A stretch of 21,001 nt of DNA, from contig CAIQIY010000426.1 of NCBI GenBank assembly GCA_903871975.1, positions 1 through 21,001 on the forward strand, read 5' to 3'. This document shows positions 7,947 through 15,269 of this stretch, piece after piece. The translations under genes were made by a program, and so were the position numbers. Within the stretch, counting starts at the first letter, position 1. The number at the start of each line of letters is the position of its first letter. The notes below the pieces were generated by a model, which was not told where the DNA came from, did no database searches, and saw nothing but the letters and a program-made list of their open reading frames with translations. The stretch is from an uncultured Chloroflexota bacterium (GTDB lineage: Bacteria; Chloroflexota; Chloroflexia; Chloroflexales; Roseiflexaceae).

Positions 7947-7955
7947 TGGTATGAT
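7947..7955 (+). promoter_or_regulatory. Extended -10 promoter giving a leaderless methyltransferase mRNA
   Basis: TGGTATGAT is a TGn extension plus TATGAT. Only six bases (GGGGCC) separate the hexamer from the ATG at 7962, so transcription should start at or next to the A of the start codon. There is no room for a Shine-Dalgarno sequence. Confidence 0.5.
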
Positions 7956-7961
7956 GGGGCC

Positions 7962-8807
7962 ATGAGTGACGAGCCCGGCGGCGCCGTGCCTGATCGGCGC
8001 AACACGCTCAACGACCTCACCGGGCGCGAATGGACCTACGCCATCCGCTCGGTGCTGGCGACACGCTATCCGACGAACGGTCCGGCGAGTTATGCCCATC
8101 GGCTGCGTCGGGCCCATCCGTCGCCCAAACCACCACAGCTGATGGCCGAGCTGATCCGCTTCTTCACGCGTCGCGGTGGCGTCGTGCTCGATCCGTTTGC
8201 CGGCGTCGGCGGGACGCTGCTCGGCTGCGCGCTGGAGGATCGGCGCGGCATCGGCATCGAGTTGTCGCCGCACTACGTCGCGGTCTATCATCAGGTGTGC
8301 CAGCAGCTTCAGTTGAGCCCGCAGACGCTGATCCAGGGTGATGCACGCGATCCGGCATGCTATGCGGCACTCGAGGACGCGCCATGTGATCTGATCCTGA
8401 CCGATCCGCCGTATGCGGGGATGCTCGCCAGACCGCGCACCGGCGAGCGCAAGAAACACGGCCAGGGTGCTGCGACGCCGTTCACCACGGATCCGGCCGA
8501 TCTCGGCAACCTCGGCTACGAAGCCTTCCTTCCAGCGCTCCGCGATGTGATCCGGACGGCCGTCGCGCGCCTGCGCGTGCGCGGCCATCTGGTGCTGTTC
8601 GTCAAGGACCTGCAGCCCGATGCGGAGCATCACAACCTGCTGCACGCCGACGTCGTCGCACACCTGATGCAGATCGCGGGGCTGCGGTTTCGCGGCTATC
8701 GCATCTGGCACGACGAGAGCCTGAACCTGTACCCGTTCGGCTATCCCTATGCATTCGTCGCGCATCAGGTCCACCAGTTCATCCTGGTCTTCCGCAAAGA
8801 GGCCTGA
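7962..8807 (+). CDS. Orphan N6-adenine/N4-cytosine DNA methyltransferase
   Basis: A 281-residue amino-methyltransferase with the SAM-binding motif I DPFAGVGGTLLG (residues 77-88) and catalytic motif IV TDPPY (D148 to Y151). Motif I precedes motif IV, so the order differs from beta-class enzymes such as those with DPPY first. A helix region PKPPQLMAELI before motif I resembles motif X. It would transfer a methyl group from SAM to the exocyclic amino group of adenine or cytosine; DPPY occurs in both adenine and some cytosine enzymes, and some relatives act on RNA. The frame is open further upstream, but the promoter position favours ATG 7962 and leaderless translation. No restriction endonuclease or specificity subunit is nearby, so it is probably solitary. 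The oxidoreductase follows after 41 bases. Confidence 0.8.
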   Translation: MSDEPGGAVPDRRNTLNDLTGREWTYAIRSVLATRYPTNGPASYAHRLRRAHPSPKPPQLMAELIRFFTRRGGVVLDPFAGVGGTLLGCALEDRRGIGIELSPHYVAVYHQVCQQLQLSPQTLIQGDARDPACYAALEDAPCDLILTDPPYAGMLARPRTGERKKHGQGAATPFTTDPADLGNLGYEAFLPALRDVIRTAVARLRVRGHLVLFVKDLQPDAEHHNLLHADVVAHLMQIAGLRFRGYRIWHDESLNLYPFGYPYAFVAHQVHQFILVFRKEA

Positions 8808-8848
8808 ATGCCGCGGCAACGCGGCGATAGTGAGCAAGGAGCAGTGTC

Positions 8849-9940
8849 ATGGCATCCATCGGCGTCGCGATCATCGGTGCGGGTGGCATCGCGCTGGCCA
8901 ATCATCTCCCCGGCATCGCACTGTGCCATGATGCCCGGCTGGTCGCCGTCTGCGACAGCGATCCGGCGACGCTTGAGCGTGCCCGTCGCCAGACCGGCGC
9001 CGCAATTGCGAGTGCCGATTGGCGCGACGTCGTGGCGCATGATGCCGTGGATGCGGTGATCATCTGTACACCGAACCATGTGCACGCCCCGATCGCGCTC
9101 GCAGCGATCGCCGCGGGCAAGCACGTGTTGTGCGAGAAGCCGATCGCGATGAACACTGCCGAGGCGCTGGCGATGTGGCAGGCAGCCGAGCAGCGCGGTG
9201 TGCGCCACATGACGGCGTTCACGTATCGCTTTGTGCCGGCGATGCGGTATCTGGCGCACCTGGTCGCCGCCGGCGCCATTGGTGAACCGCGGCACTTCCG
9301 TGTGCAACGGATGCAGGACTGGGGCACGCGCGATCTGGGATGGCGCCAGCAGCAACGCTTCGCAGCCAGCGGTGAGCTCGGCGACATGCTGTCGCATCGC
9401 ATCGACTATGCCCATCTGCTGGTCGGGCCGATCGCGCGGCTCAGCGCCGATACTCGGCAATTCGTCGCCGAGCGCGACGGTCGGCCAGCCGACGTTGAGG
9501 ATTGGGTCGCCATCCTCGCGGCGTTCGCCAATGGTGCGACTGGTGTGATGGAGAGCACCAAGCTCGCAACCGGATGTGGCGAGGGCAAGGACAGCCCGGA
9601 TCGCTGCGAGGTGAATGGCAGCGAGGGCACGCTGGTGTATCAGTTGGGCCAGCCGCATCATATTCTGCGCGCCGATGCCAGTGATCGCGGTCTGCGCGTC
9701 GAGGCGGTGCCAGCCGAATTCTTGTGCCACCCTGGCAGCCCGCGTGATCCGGCGGCTGGTGATCCGTTGGTGACCTTTCGCTATGATCAGGCGATCGAGT
9801 TCATCGCGGCCATTCGTGAAGCTCGGCCATGTGTGCCGTCGTTTGCGGCCGGGTGTGCGGTGCAGGCGGTGATGGACGCGGCGTTGCGTGCCGCTGCCGA
9901 TCGATGCTGGATCAACGTGGCATATCCGGTGCTGTCGTGA
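8849..9940 (+). CDS. Gfo/Idh/MocA family oxidoreductase
   Basis: A 363-residue NAD(P)-dependent dehydrogenase acting on sugars, inositols or similar polyols. The N-terminal Rossmann fold shows VAIIGAGGIA (residues 6-15) and VCDSDPATLERA. CTPNHVHAP and LCEKPIAMN (E96-K97-P98, K97 the conserved catalytic lysine) are diagnostic. The C-terminal domain has the GDMLSHRIDYAH segment that carries the conserved His/Asp pair. AAGGAG seven bases before the ATG supports the start. It lies 41 bases after the methyltransferase, so the two may be cotranscribed, though no functional link is obvious. Its stop codon overlaps a GTG that could start the truncated acyltransferase, so the ancestral operon may have paired this enzyme with a cell-surface acylation step. 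The substrate is unknown. Confidence 0.88.
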   Translation: MASIGVAIIGAGGIALANHLPGIALCHDARLVAVCDSDPATLERARRQTGAAIASADWRDVVAHDAVDAVIICTPNHVHAPIALAAIAAGKHVLCEKPIAMNTAEALAMWQAAEQRGVRHMTAFTYRFVPAMRYLAHLVAAGAIGEPRHFRVQRMQDWGTRDLGWRQQQRFAASGELGDMLSHRIDYAHLLVGPIARLSADTRQFVAERDGRPADVEDWVAILAAFANGATGVMESTKLATGCGEGKDSPDRCEVNGSEGTLVYQLGQPHHILRADASDRGLRVEAVPAEFLCHPGSPRDPAAGDPLVTFRYDQAIEFIAAIREARPCVPSFAAGCAVQAVMDAALRAAADRCWINVAYPVLS

Positions 9941-10221
9941 CGCCTCGCGAGCGTTCCATGCCGGACGAGATCGGCAGGCGTGCATGGCGCACCGACATTC
10001 AGGGGTTGCGTGGTATCGCCGTCGCGGCGGTGATCGCGCACCACGCCGGGCTGCCGCTATCGGGCGGGTTCGTTGGCGTCGACGCCTTCTTCGTGATCTC
10101 GGGCTACGTGGTGGCGCAGATGCTGCTCCGCGAGTGGCAGGTGACTGGCCGCTTGCGTGATGCGTTGGCACCCATGATCCACACACAGCGCCGTGTCATT
10201 CGGGGTACGGCTATATACTGA
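9937..10221 (+). pseudogene. Truncated acyltransferase-3 (OafA/YrhL-like) relic
   Basis: The reading frame encodes only the beginning of an integral-membrane acyltransferase. WRTDIQGLRGIAV and FVGVDAFFVISGYVVAQML are the hallmark first helices (catalytic-type His in IAHHAG), and the match continues to EWQVTGRLR. After that, near 10160, homology stops abruptly. About 20 unrelated codons run to a TGA lying inside the -10 box of the next gene. Intact relatives have 350 or more residues and about ten helices, so most of the gene is gone. The start could be GTG 9937, overlapping the upstream TGA, or ATG 9958. A 3' deletion joined the fragment to the carboxypeptidase promoter region. A functional mini-protein is unlikely but not excluded. 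Confidence 0.75.
10214..10219 (+). promoter_or_regulatory. -10 box of the M32 carboxypeptidase
   Basis: TATACT within GGCTATATACTGAC. It predicts a start near 10226 and a leader of about 64 bases. It lies in the last codons of the truncated acyltransferase frame. No -35 box is evident. Confidence 0.5.
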
Positions 10222-10234
10222 CAGCGACGAATCT

Positions 10235-10258
10235 GCGCCCCGGGAGCGCTCGGGGCGC
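10235..10258 (+). promoter_or_regulatory. Hairpin in the carboxypeptidase leader
   Basis: GCGCCCCG and CGGGGCGC form a perfect 8-bp GC stem around an eight-base loop, starting about nine bases after the predicted transcription start and ending 15 bases before the Shine-Dalgarno AAAGGAG. It may stabilise the mRNA 5' end. Alternatively it may be the old terminator of the upstream operon. Confidence 0.4.
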
Positions 10259-10289
10259 TCGATACCGAACGTGAAAGGAGCATTCGCGT

Positions 10290-11792
10290 ATGGATGCGCT
10301 CAGCGCACTGCGTCAACGTCTTGCCGCGATCGCCGATCTCAACGGTGCGATTGCGACGCTCGCCTGGGATCAGGAGACCTACATGCCGCCGGGCGGAGCC
10401 GAGGCCCGTGGCCGACAGCTGGCGCTGCTCGGCCGCATGGCGCACGAGCAGTTCACTGACCCACAGGTTGGTCGGTGGCTCGAGCAGATCGAGCGCGATG
10501 GTGGCACATTTGCTGCCGGATCCCTCGAGGCCGATCTGCTGCGGGTCGTTCGGCACGATTACCAGCGCGCGACGCGCGTGCCCGCGGAGTTCGTCGCCGC
10601 GATGATGGAGCATTCGTCGGCGGCGTACGATCGCTGGACGCGCGCCCGACCAGCGAATGCGTTTGCCATGGTCGCAGACAGCCTCGAACGGACGCTCGAG
10701 CTGAGTCATCAGTATGCGGGCTACACGCCGGGCGTCGCACATCCGGCCGATGCACTGATCGGCGAATCCGACGAGGGGATGACGGTGGCGCAGATCCGAC
10801 CGCTGTTCGCCGAACTGCGCGCGGGCCTGGTGCCGCTGATCGAGGCGATCGGCGCGCGCCCTGCCCCCGACACGACATTCCTGACGCGCCACTATCCGGC
10901 CGCCGCACAGCTCGCCGTCGGCATGGAGTGCGCGGTCGCGTTTGGCTATGATCCACAGCGTGGCCGCCAGGACCTGACGCACCATCCGTTCGCGACGCGC
11001 CTCAACCATGGTGATGTACGCATCACCACGCGGGTGCGCGAGGATGACTTCAGCGAGGCATTCTTCAGCACACTACACGAGGCTGGCCATGCGATGTACG
11101 AGCAGGGTGTGGCTGCTGAGCTTGAAGGCACGCCACTGGCTTCCGGCACCTCGGCGGGTGTGCACGAGAGTCAGTCGCGCCTCTGGGAGAACATCGTCGG
11201 GCGTAGTCGTGGGTTTGCCGAGCATATCGTGCCGCGGTTGCGCACAGCATTTCCGCAGCAATTCGCCGACGTAACGCCCGATATCTTCTATCGGGCGGTG
11301 AACCGCGTGTCGCGTTCGCTGATTCGCACTGATGCCGACGAGGTGACTTATAACCTGCATGTGATCATTCGGTTCGATCTCGAACTCGAGCTGCTCGAAG
11401 GCCGACTGGCCGTACGTGATCTGCCCGAGGCGTGGCGCGAGCGCTATCGCCGGGATCTGGGCGTGGTTCCGCCCGATGACCGCGACGGTGTCCTGCAGGA
11501 TGTCCATTGGTTTGCCGGATTGATCGGCGGGGCGTTTCAGGGATACACGCTCGGCAACATCATGAGTGCGCAGTTCTATCGGGCTGCCTGTGCAGCCCAT
11601 CCCGACATCCCCGAAGCGATCACGCGGGGCGAGTTTGCGACGCTGCACGGCTGGCTGCAGCGCATGGTCTATGCGCATGGGCGGCGCCTCGATGCCGATG
11701 CAGTGGTACGCCACGCGACCGGTGGCCCGCTGACGATTGCGCCGTACCTGGCGTATCTCGATGCGAAGTACCGCGCGCTGTACCAATGCTGA
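10290..11792 (+). CDS. Thermostable carboxypeptidase Taq-type metallopeptidase (family M32)
   Basis: A complete 500-residue zinc (or cobalt) carboxypeptidase, the usual length for M32. The metal site is HEAGH (H263, E264, H267), with the third ligand in HESQSRLWEN (E293). Other family blocks are WDQETYMPPGGAEARG near residue 26, DEVTYNLHVIIRFDLE and QDVHWFAG. These cytoplasmic enzymes remove amino acids one by one from the C-terminus of peptides with broad specificity, completing intracellular peptide turnover. AAAGGAG nine bases before the ATG fixes the start. Its last seven bases overlap the next ORF, so the membrane protein downstream is probably translationally coupled. No signal peptide is present. 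Confidence 0.95.
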   Translation: MDALSALRQRLAAIADLNGAIATLAWDQETYMPPGGAEARGRQLALLGRMAHEQFTDPQVGRWLEQIERDGGTFAAGSLEADLLRVVRHDYQRATRVPAEFVAAMMEHSSAAYDRWTRARPANAFAMVADSLERTLELSHQYAGYTPGVAHPADALIGESDEGMTVAQIRPLFAELRAGLVPLIEAIGARPAPDTTFLTRHYPAAAQLAVGMECAVAFGYDPQRGRQDLTHHPFATRLNHGDVRITTRVREDDFSEAFFSTLHEAGHAMYEQGVAAELEGTPLASGTSAGVHESQSRLWENIVGRSRGFAEHIVPRLRTAFPQQFADVTPDIFYRAVNRVSRSLIRTDADEVTYNLHVIIRFDLELELLEGRLAVRDLPEAWRERYRRDLGVVPPDDRDGVLQDVHWFAGLIGGAFQGYTLGNIMSAQFYRAACAAHPDIPEAITRGEFATLHGWLQRMVYAHGRRLDADAVVRHATGGPLTIAPYLAYLDAKYRALYQC

Positions 11793-12187
11793 GGCAGCGA
11801 CCGGTCGACCGCATCCATGAGCTGTTGCCGATGCTGTATGCGTTCTGGGCGTTGGCGGCACTCGGTCGTGCCATCTACCAATACGTGGCCCGCCAGCCGC
11901 ACGATGCACTGCCGACGCATCTGTCGGCGCTCGCGGGCCTGCTGTACCTGGTGATCGCCGGATTGCTGCGGTGTGATACTCCACAGACGCGCCGCTGGGT
12001 GCGATGGCTGCTGCTGCTCGAACTCGGCAGCGTGCTGGTGGTCGGCAGCATCGACTGGGTGTGGCGCCCATTCGCCTACACCAGTGTCTGGTCGGCATTC
12101 GGTGCCGGCTACGGTTTCATGCCGCTGCTGCTGCCGCTGGCTGGCCTGTGGTGGCTCGCGCGGCAGCGCGTCAGCGCAGCGGAATGA
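11786..12187 (+). CDS. Small four-helix integral membrane protein, function unknown
   Basis: A 133-residue protein with four predicted membrane helices at about residues 13-34, 45-62, 73-90 and 108-125. Short charged loops separate them and the tail is WLARQRVSAAE. The patterns LELGSVLVVGS and VWSAFGAGYGFMPLLLPLAGLWW resemble a small uncharacterised membrane-protein family I recall mainly from actinobacteria, so it is likely real and conserved. The start is the ATG overlapping the end of the carboxypeptidase gene by seven bases; there is no strong Shine-Dalgarno, consistent with coupling. Its 3' end overlaps the convergent gene ending at 12171 by 17 bases. No function can be assigned. Confidence 0.72.
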   Translation: MLRQRPVDRIHELLPMLYAFWALAALGRAIYQYVARQPHDALPTHLSALAGLLYLVIAGLLRCDTPQTRRWVRWLLLLELGSVLVVGSIDWVWRPFAYTSVWSAFGAGYGFMPLLLPLAGLWWLARQRVSAAE

Positions 12188-12977
12188 GCTCGTGCGGCAG
12201 GTCGCGGTCATCATCGTGGCGCTGGATCATCGCCGGGCGGTAGATGCCGCGCGGCGTGATGATCGCGGCGACTGCACACGCCGCAGTGTGGCCGCGGCGG
12301 TCCGGTGCTGTCGCGCGTGAGCCAGTGGCGCTCAGCGCATAGCGTGGGTGTGGCGCGTCCGCCGGGATCGGCGCACTCCACACGGCTCCTGTGGGATCGA
12401 CCCATTGCGCCTCGACGAGCGTGAGGGTCGTGGTGCTGCTGTCGGCAGCGGTGATTACGTGGCCGGCAGCACGTGCCACCGCCGCGAGCCACGGCATGTC
12501 GGCGAGCTCGGGGGCAAATGTCAGTCGCAGCGCCAGCTCGCTGGCTGCCATGAGCAGTGGTGCGAGCATGGCACCATCATCCGGCACGAGCGCGAGCGCA
12601 TCGCCCGGCTCGAGCAGCGCCACGGCGCGCCGCGCGGTTCGGCCGACGGCGCGTACATGCTCGCGCCACTGCCGTTCCAGCACCGCCACCGCACTGGCCG
12701 CGTCGCCGCCAGCCATCGCCAATGCGCGCTCGGCCAGCGCGAGCGGCTCCAGCGGGCCGTGCCGCAGCGCCGACGCGAGCAGCCCTGCCGTGACGCTGCC
12801 ACGTGCGAGCAGCAAGCCGAAGGCTGCCGCCCACGGTGCCACGGCTGCGGGCATGTCGGCTCCCAGAGCCAGCACGAGCTGGTTGGCATCGGCAAACCGG
12901 GTCGAGGCACCTGGCCAGCCGACCGTGAGGCACCAGTGGGAGTCATCGAACTGGAGCCACGTCGCCATGTCGTGCAT
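12171..12977 (-). CDS. Unrecognised protein with faint eIF2B/MtnA-like pattern
   Basis: A 268-residue Ala/Leu-rich soluble protein, last in the six-gene minus-strand run. I do not recognise it with confidence. A helical N-terminal part (ALAMAGGDAASAVAVLERQW, residues 85-104) is followed by AVGRTARRAVALLEPGDALAL, a hydrophobic stretch, then ARAAGHVITAADSS and LVEAQWVDPTGAVW. That order resembles the helix / 'gd-IL' strand / 'G--vt-i-D' / 'GAd-v--nG-v' layout of the eIF2B-alpha and methylthioribose-1-phosphate isomerase fold. The catalytic Cys and GAD motif are missing, so it would be a non-enzymatic or diverged relative. AGGAG six bases before the ATG at 12977 supports that start over upstream in-frame ATGs. 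It contains almost no GATC, unlike most neighbours. Its end overlaps the convergent membrane-protein gene by 17 bases. Confidence 0.62.
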   Translation of the reverse strand: MHDMATWLQFDDSHWCLTVGWPGASTRFADANQLVLALGADMPAAVAPWAAAFGLLLARGSVTAGLLASALRHGPLEPLALAERALAMAGGDAASAVAVLERQWREHVRAVGRTARRAVALLEPGDALALVPDDGAMLAPLLMAASELALRLTFAPELADMPWLAAVARAAGHVITAADSSTTTLTLVEAQWVDPTGAVWSAPIPADAPHPRYALSATGSRATAPDRRGHTAACAVAAIITPRGIYRPAMIQRHDDDRDLPHELIPLR

Positions 12978-13063
12978 CACACGCTCCTGATCGTCGGTCT
13001 GCGCCATCACCGGCCAGCGGGGTGTCGTCGGATCCGGCCCGGGTTGGCAATGGGCTCCCTGCA

Positions 13064-13405
13064 TCACGAGGGTGGGCGCGGAACCGTGCCGACATCCCAT
13101 GCGCGTCGTTCGAGCCACAGGAAGCACACCAGTGTACCGATGGCCGCGACGCCGTAGCCGATGCGCACGCCCAGCTCGTGCGCAGCCGCCGCCTGTTGCG
13201 CCAGCGATCGTCGCAACGCGCGCACATCGGTGGCCGGCGGGCCGTCGAGGCCACCGAGCACGACACCGCTCATGTCACGCAGTGCCGCCTGCTCGCTCCA
13301 CAGCAGCCAAGCGCCGCTGATGCCGCGACTGACGCCGAGCGCCAGCACGCCGAGCATGACGCCGACCAGCACACTCACGGCGACGCGCACACCCCACGCG
13401 CGCAT
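13064..13405 (-). CDS. Small two-helix membrane protein, function unknown
   Basis: A 113-residue protein with two predicted membrane helices (about residues 6-26 and 79-98). They flank a roughly 50-residue loop containing LWSEQAALRDMSG and a basic/alanine-rich helical stretch, RALRRSLAQQAAAA. The ATG overlaps the TGA of the Nudix gene by one base (TGATG), a typical sign of translational coupling. The next gene downstream starts 86 bases beyond its stop. I do not recognise a family. The layout, with two helices and an extracytoplasmic or cytoplasmic loop, would suit a small partner of the MFS transporter encoded two genes upstream, but that is only positional inference. Confidence 0.6.
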   Translation of the reverse strand: MRAWGVRVAVSVLVGVMLGVLALGVSRGISGAWLLWSEQAALRDMSGVVLGGLDGPPATDVRALRRSLAQQAAAAHELGVRIGYGVAAIGTLVCFLWLERRAWDVGTVPRPPS

Positions 13406-13989
13406 CACGCACCACCCGACGTCAGTGCCCGATGTACCACCCGATGCGCCACCGCGCGAAACACACCCCACGTGCGCCACGAGCCGCGGATGTCGTCGCT
13501 CACCGTGTCGGGAGCGCATTCCAGCGCGGTCGCCAGTGCCGGCAGCTCGGCCGGCCAAACCAGCCCGTAGCTGGCGATCTGTTCCGCCGGATCGCGTGGC
13601 GCCAGCGTCCCCCCGACCTCGTCGAGCAGCCACGCATAAGTGGTGAAACATACGTGCTCCGGTGCAGTGCGCACGGCATAGGTGATCCGCGCCAAGAACT
13701 GCCGCACCACCACTGCGAGCCCGGTCTCCTCATCGACTTCACGCAGCAACGCGTGTTCGATCGGTTCGCCATGGCCGATGCCACCCGTCAGCAGGCGAAA
13801 GGCAGCGGGAGGATAGTAGCGCTTGCGTGCCGTGATCAACTGGCCGCCCGGGCGCCGGATGACCATGCACACTTCGCCGACGCGATCCGGCGCATCGAAC
13901 GGTGCGACATCGATGCGATCCAGCACGGCATGGATGTGCTGCGGCGTGCCGTAGCGGGCCTCCAGTGCAGCCATTCCATCATCAGCCAT
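13405..13989 (-). CDS. Nudix hydrolase
   Basis: A 194-residue Nudix protein. The Nudix box is complete at residues 69-91: G69, then E75, then REVDEETGL (R83 to L91), exactly the G-x5-E-x7-REU-x-EE-x-GU pattern that binds the metal and hydrolyses X-linked nucleoside diphosphates. Substrates in the family range from oxidised nucleotides to ADP-ribose, NADH and nucleotide sugars; none can be chosen here. GGGAGG about five bases before the ATG at 13989 decides the start. The MFS stop codon lies inside the first codons (8-base overlap) and the next gene starts on its stop codon, so it is in the middle of a tightly coupled operon. About 100 residues after the box have no recognised motif. Confidence 0.88.
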   Translation of the reverse strand: MADDGMAALEARYGTPQHIHAVLDRIDVAPFDAPDRVGEVCMVIRRPGGQLITARKRYYPPAAFRLLTGGIGHGEPIEHALLREVDEETGLAVVVRQFLARITYAVRTAPEHVCFTTYAWLLDEVGGTLAPRDPAEQIASYGLVWPAELPALATALECAPDTVSDDIRGSWRTWGVFRAVAHRVVHRALTSGGA

Positions 13990-15247
13990 CGTTGCCTCCC
14001 TCGTGGGCCGGTCGGGGCTCTGGTGTGCCGACACGCAGCGCGACGAACAGCACCGCGCCGGCGAGGCGCAGTGCCGCAGCGATCAGCAAGGCCACGCCAT
14101 ACCCCAACTGATCGCCCAGCAACGTGCCGATCATCGGCGCCAGCAGCGTCGCGGCGTGCGTGGTGAGCTGATACACCGCGATGGAACTCGCCACCTTGTC
14201 GGCAGGAACCGTCGCCAGCGAGATGTCGAACAACACCAGGTTGATGCCTGCGCCGAAGATACCGGCGATCGCGGCGAACACCACGATCGGCGCGATGTCG
14301 TTCGCCAGTGCAGTGAGCAGCGGATACAGCGTCAATCCGAATGCACTGATCTGCAACACCAGCACATTGCCGCGCCGTCGCGTCAGCGCCGTCCAGACGA
14401 AATACCCGACCATCACGATGCCGCTGTTCACCGTGTTGATCAGGCCGATCTCGAAGTCTGATGCACCGAGCTGACGCACCCAATACAACGGGAAGAGCGG
14501 AATCGCCATCACCAGCCCGAGGTTGAAGACGAAGGCAGCGGCGACGAAGCGGCCGAACGGCGGATTGCCGCGCAGCGTCGTCACGACGCCACGCAGCCCC
14601 GCGTCATCGCGGGCATCCGCGGCCGGTGGCGGATTGTCGGGAATGGTGATCCGCCGCGAGGCCAGGAAGCTCAGCATGCCACCGGCGAACGAGGCGATGA
14701 ATACCAGTTGGTAATTCAGCGGAAAGGCGACACGATCGAGCACCAGGCCGACCAGCGCGACCGTGATGGCCGACGTGATGCCGAGCACCGACCAGCGGCG
14801 GCTCATCAGCGCCTGACGCTCACTCGGGCCGACCACTGCACCCATCACCACGGTGAACGTGATGCCCACCACTGTCTGCGGGATGGTCACCAGCGCCCAG
14901 ATCGCGACCGTCACCCAGGCAGCGAGGGTGTGATCGACGAGGAACGGCACGATGCCCATCACGACGTATGACCACTGCACCAGCGAGCGCGCGAACGAGT
15001 ATGCCGGCACCATGTTGCGCTGGCGCTCGAGTGCGCGCCCGACCGCAATCGCCAGCAGCATGCCGGTGAACGCCGGCAGCGCGGTGAGCAGACCCACGAG
15101 GTAGGGTGGTGCGCCGAGCCGCACGAGATACACCGGCAGAAACGACGACACGCCGGTGACCAGCCCAACGCCGAGGCCGTCGATGACGACGCTGCGCGCG
15201 TTGCGTTGTTGGATCGCGGCGGGCGAACCCTGCGACAACGCCTGCAT
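13982..15247 (-). CDS. MFS-type transporter
   Basis: A 421-residue polytopic membrane protein with about 12 hydrophobic segments in two halves. The central cytoplasmic loop is polar (roughly residues 195-225, containing DNPPPAADARDDAGLR). The first half shows the MFS pattern of a helix ending LVRLGAPPYLVGLLTALP followed by GRALERQRN, akin to the family loop between helices 2 and 3. Transport direction and substrate are unknown; sugars, amino acid derivatives or drugs are all possible. GGGAGG nine bases before the ATG at 15247 supports the start. It lies 22 bases after the solute-binding lipoprotein gene and overlaps the Nudix gene by eight bases. An MFS carrier directly after an ABC-type binding protein, with no ABC permease, is unusual. 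Confidence 0.85.
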   Translation of the reverse strand: MQALSQGSPAAIQQRNARSVVIDGLGVGLVTGVSSFLPVYLVRLGAPPYLVGLLTALPAFTGMLLAIAVGRALERQRNMVPAYSFARSLVQWSYVVMGIVPFLVDHTLAAWVTVAIWALVTIPQTVVGITFTVVMGAVVGPSERQALMSRRWSVLGITSAITVALVGLVLDRVAFPLNYQLVFIASFAGGMLSFLASRRITIPDNPPPAADARDDAGLRGVVTTLRGNPPFGRFVAAAFVFNLGLVMAIPLFPLYWVRQLGASDFEIGLINTVNSGIVMVGYFVWTALTRRRGNVLVLQISAFGLTLYPLLTALANDIAPIVVFAAIAGIFGAGINLVLFDISLATVPADKVASSIAVYQLTTHAATLLAPMIGTLLGDQLGYGVALLIAAALRLAGAVLFVALRVGTPEPRPAHEGGNDG

Positions 15248-15269
15248 GGTGCTACGCCTCCCGCGCCCG

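Noticed and set aside
7962..8807. The methyltransferase as part of a restriction-modification system or defence island
   Set aside because: No endonuclease, specificity subunit or other defence gene lies within the window; neighbours are metabolic.
8765..10186. A 473-codon minus-strand frame opposite the oxidoreductase
   Set aside because: It is antisense to a clear Gfo/Idh/MocA gene, and its composition is typical of a shadow frame.
12348..13157. A plus-strand 269-codon frame opposite the unrecognised protein at 12171-12977
   Set aside because: The product is His/Arg/Gly-rich without plausible secondary structure. The minus frame has normal composition, AGGAG before its start and an operon position.
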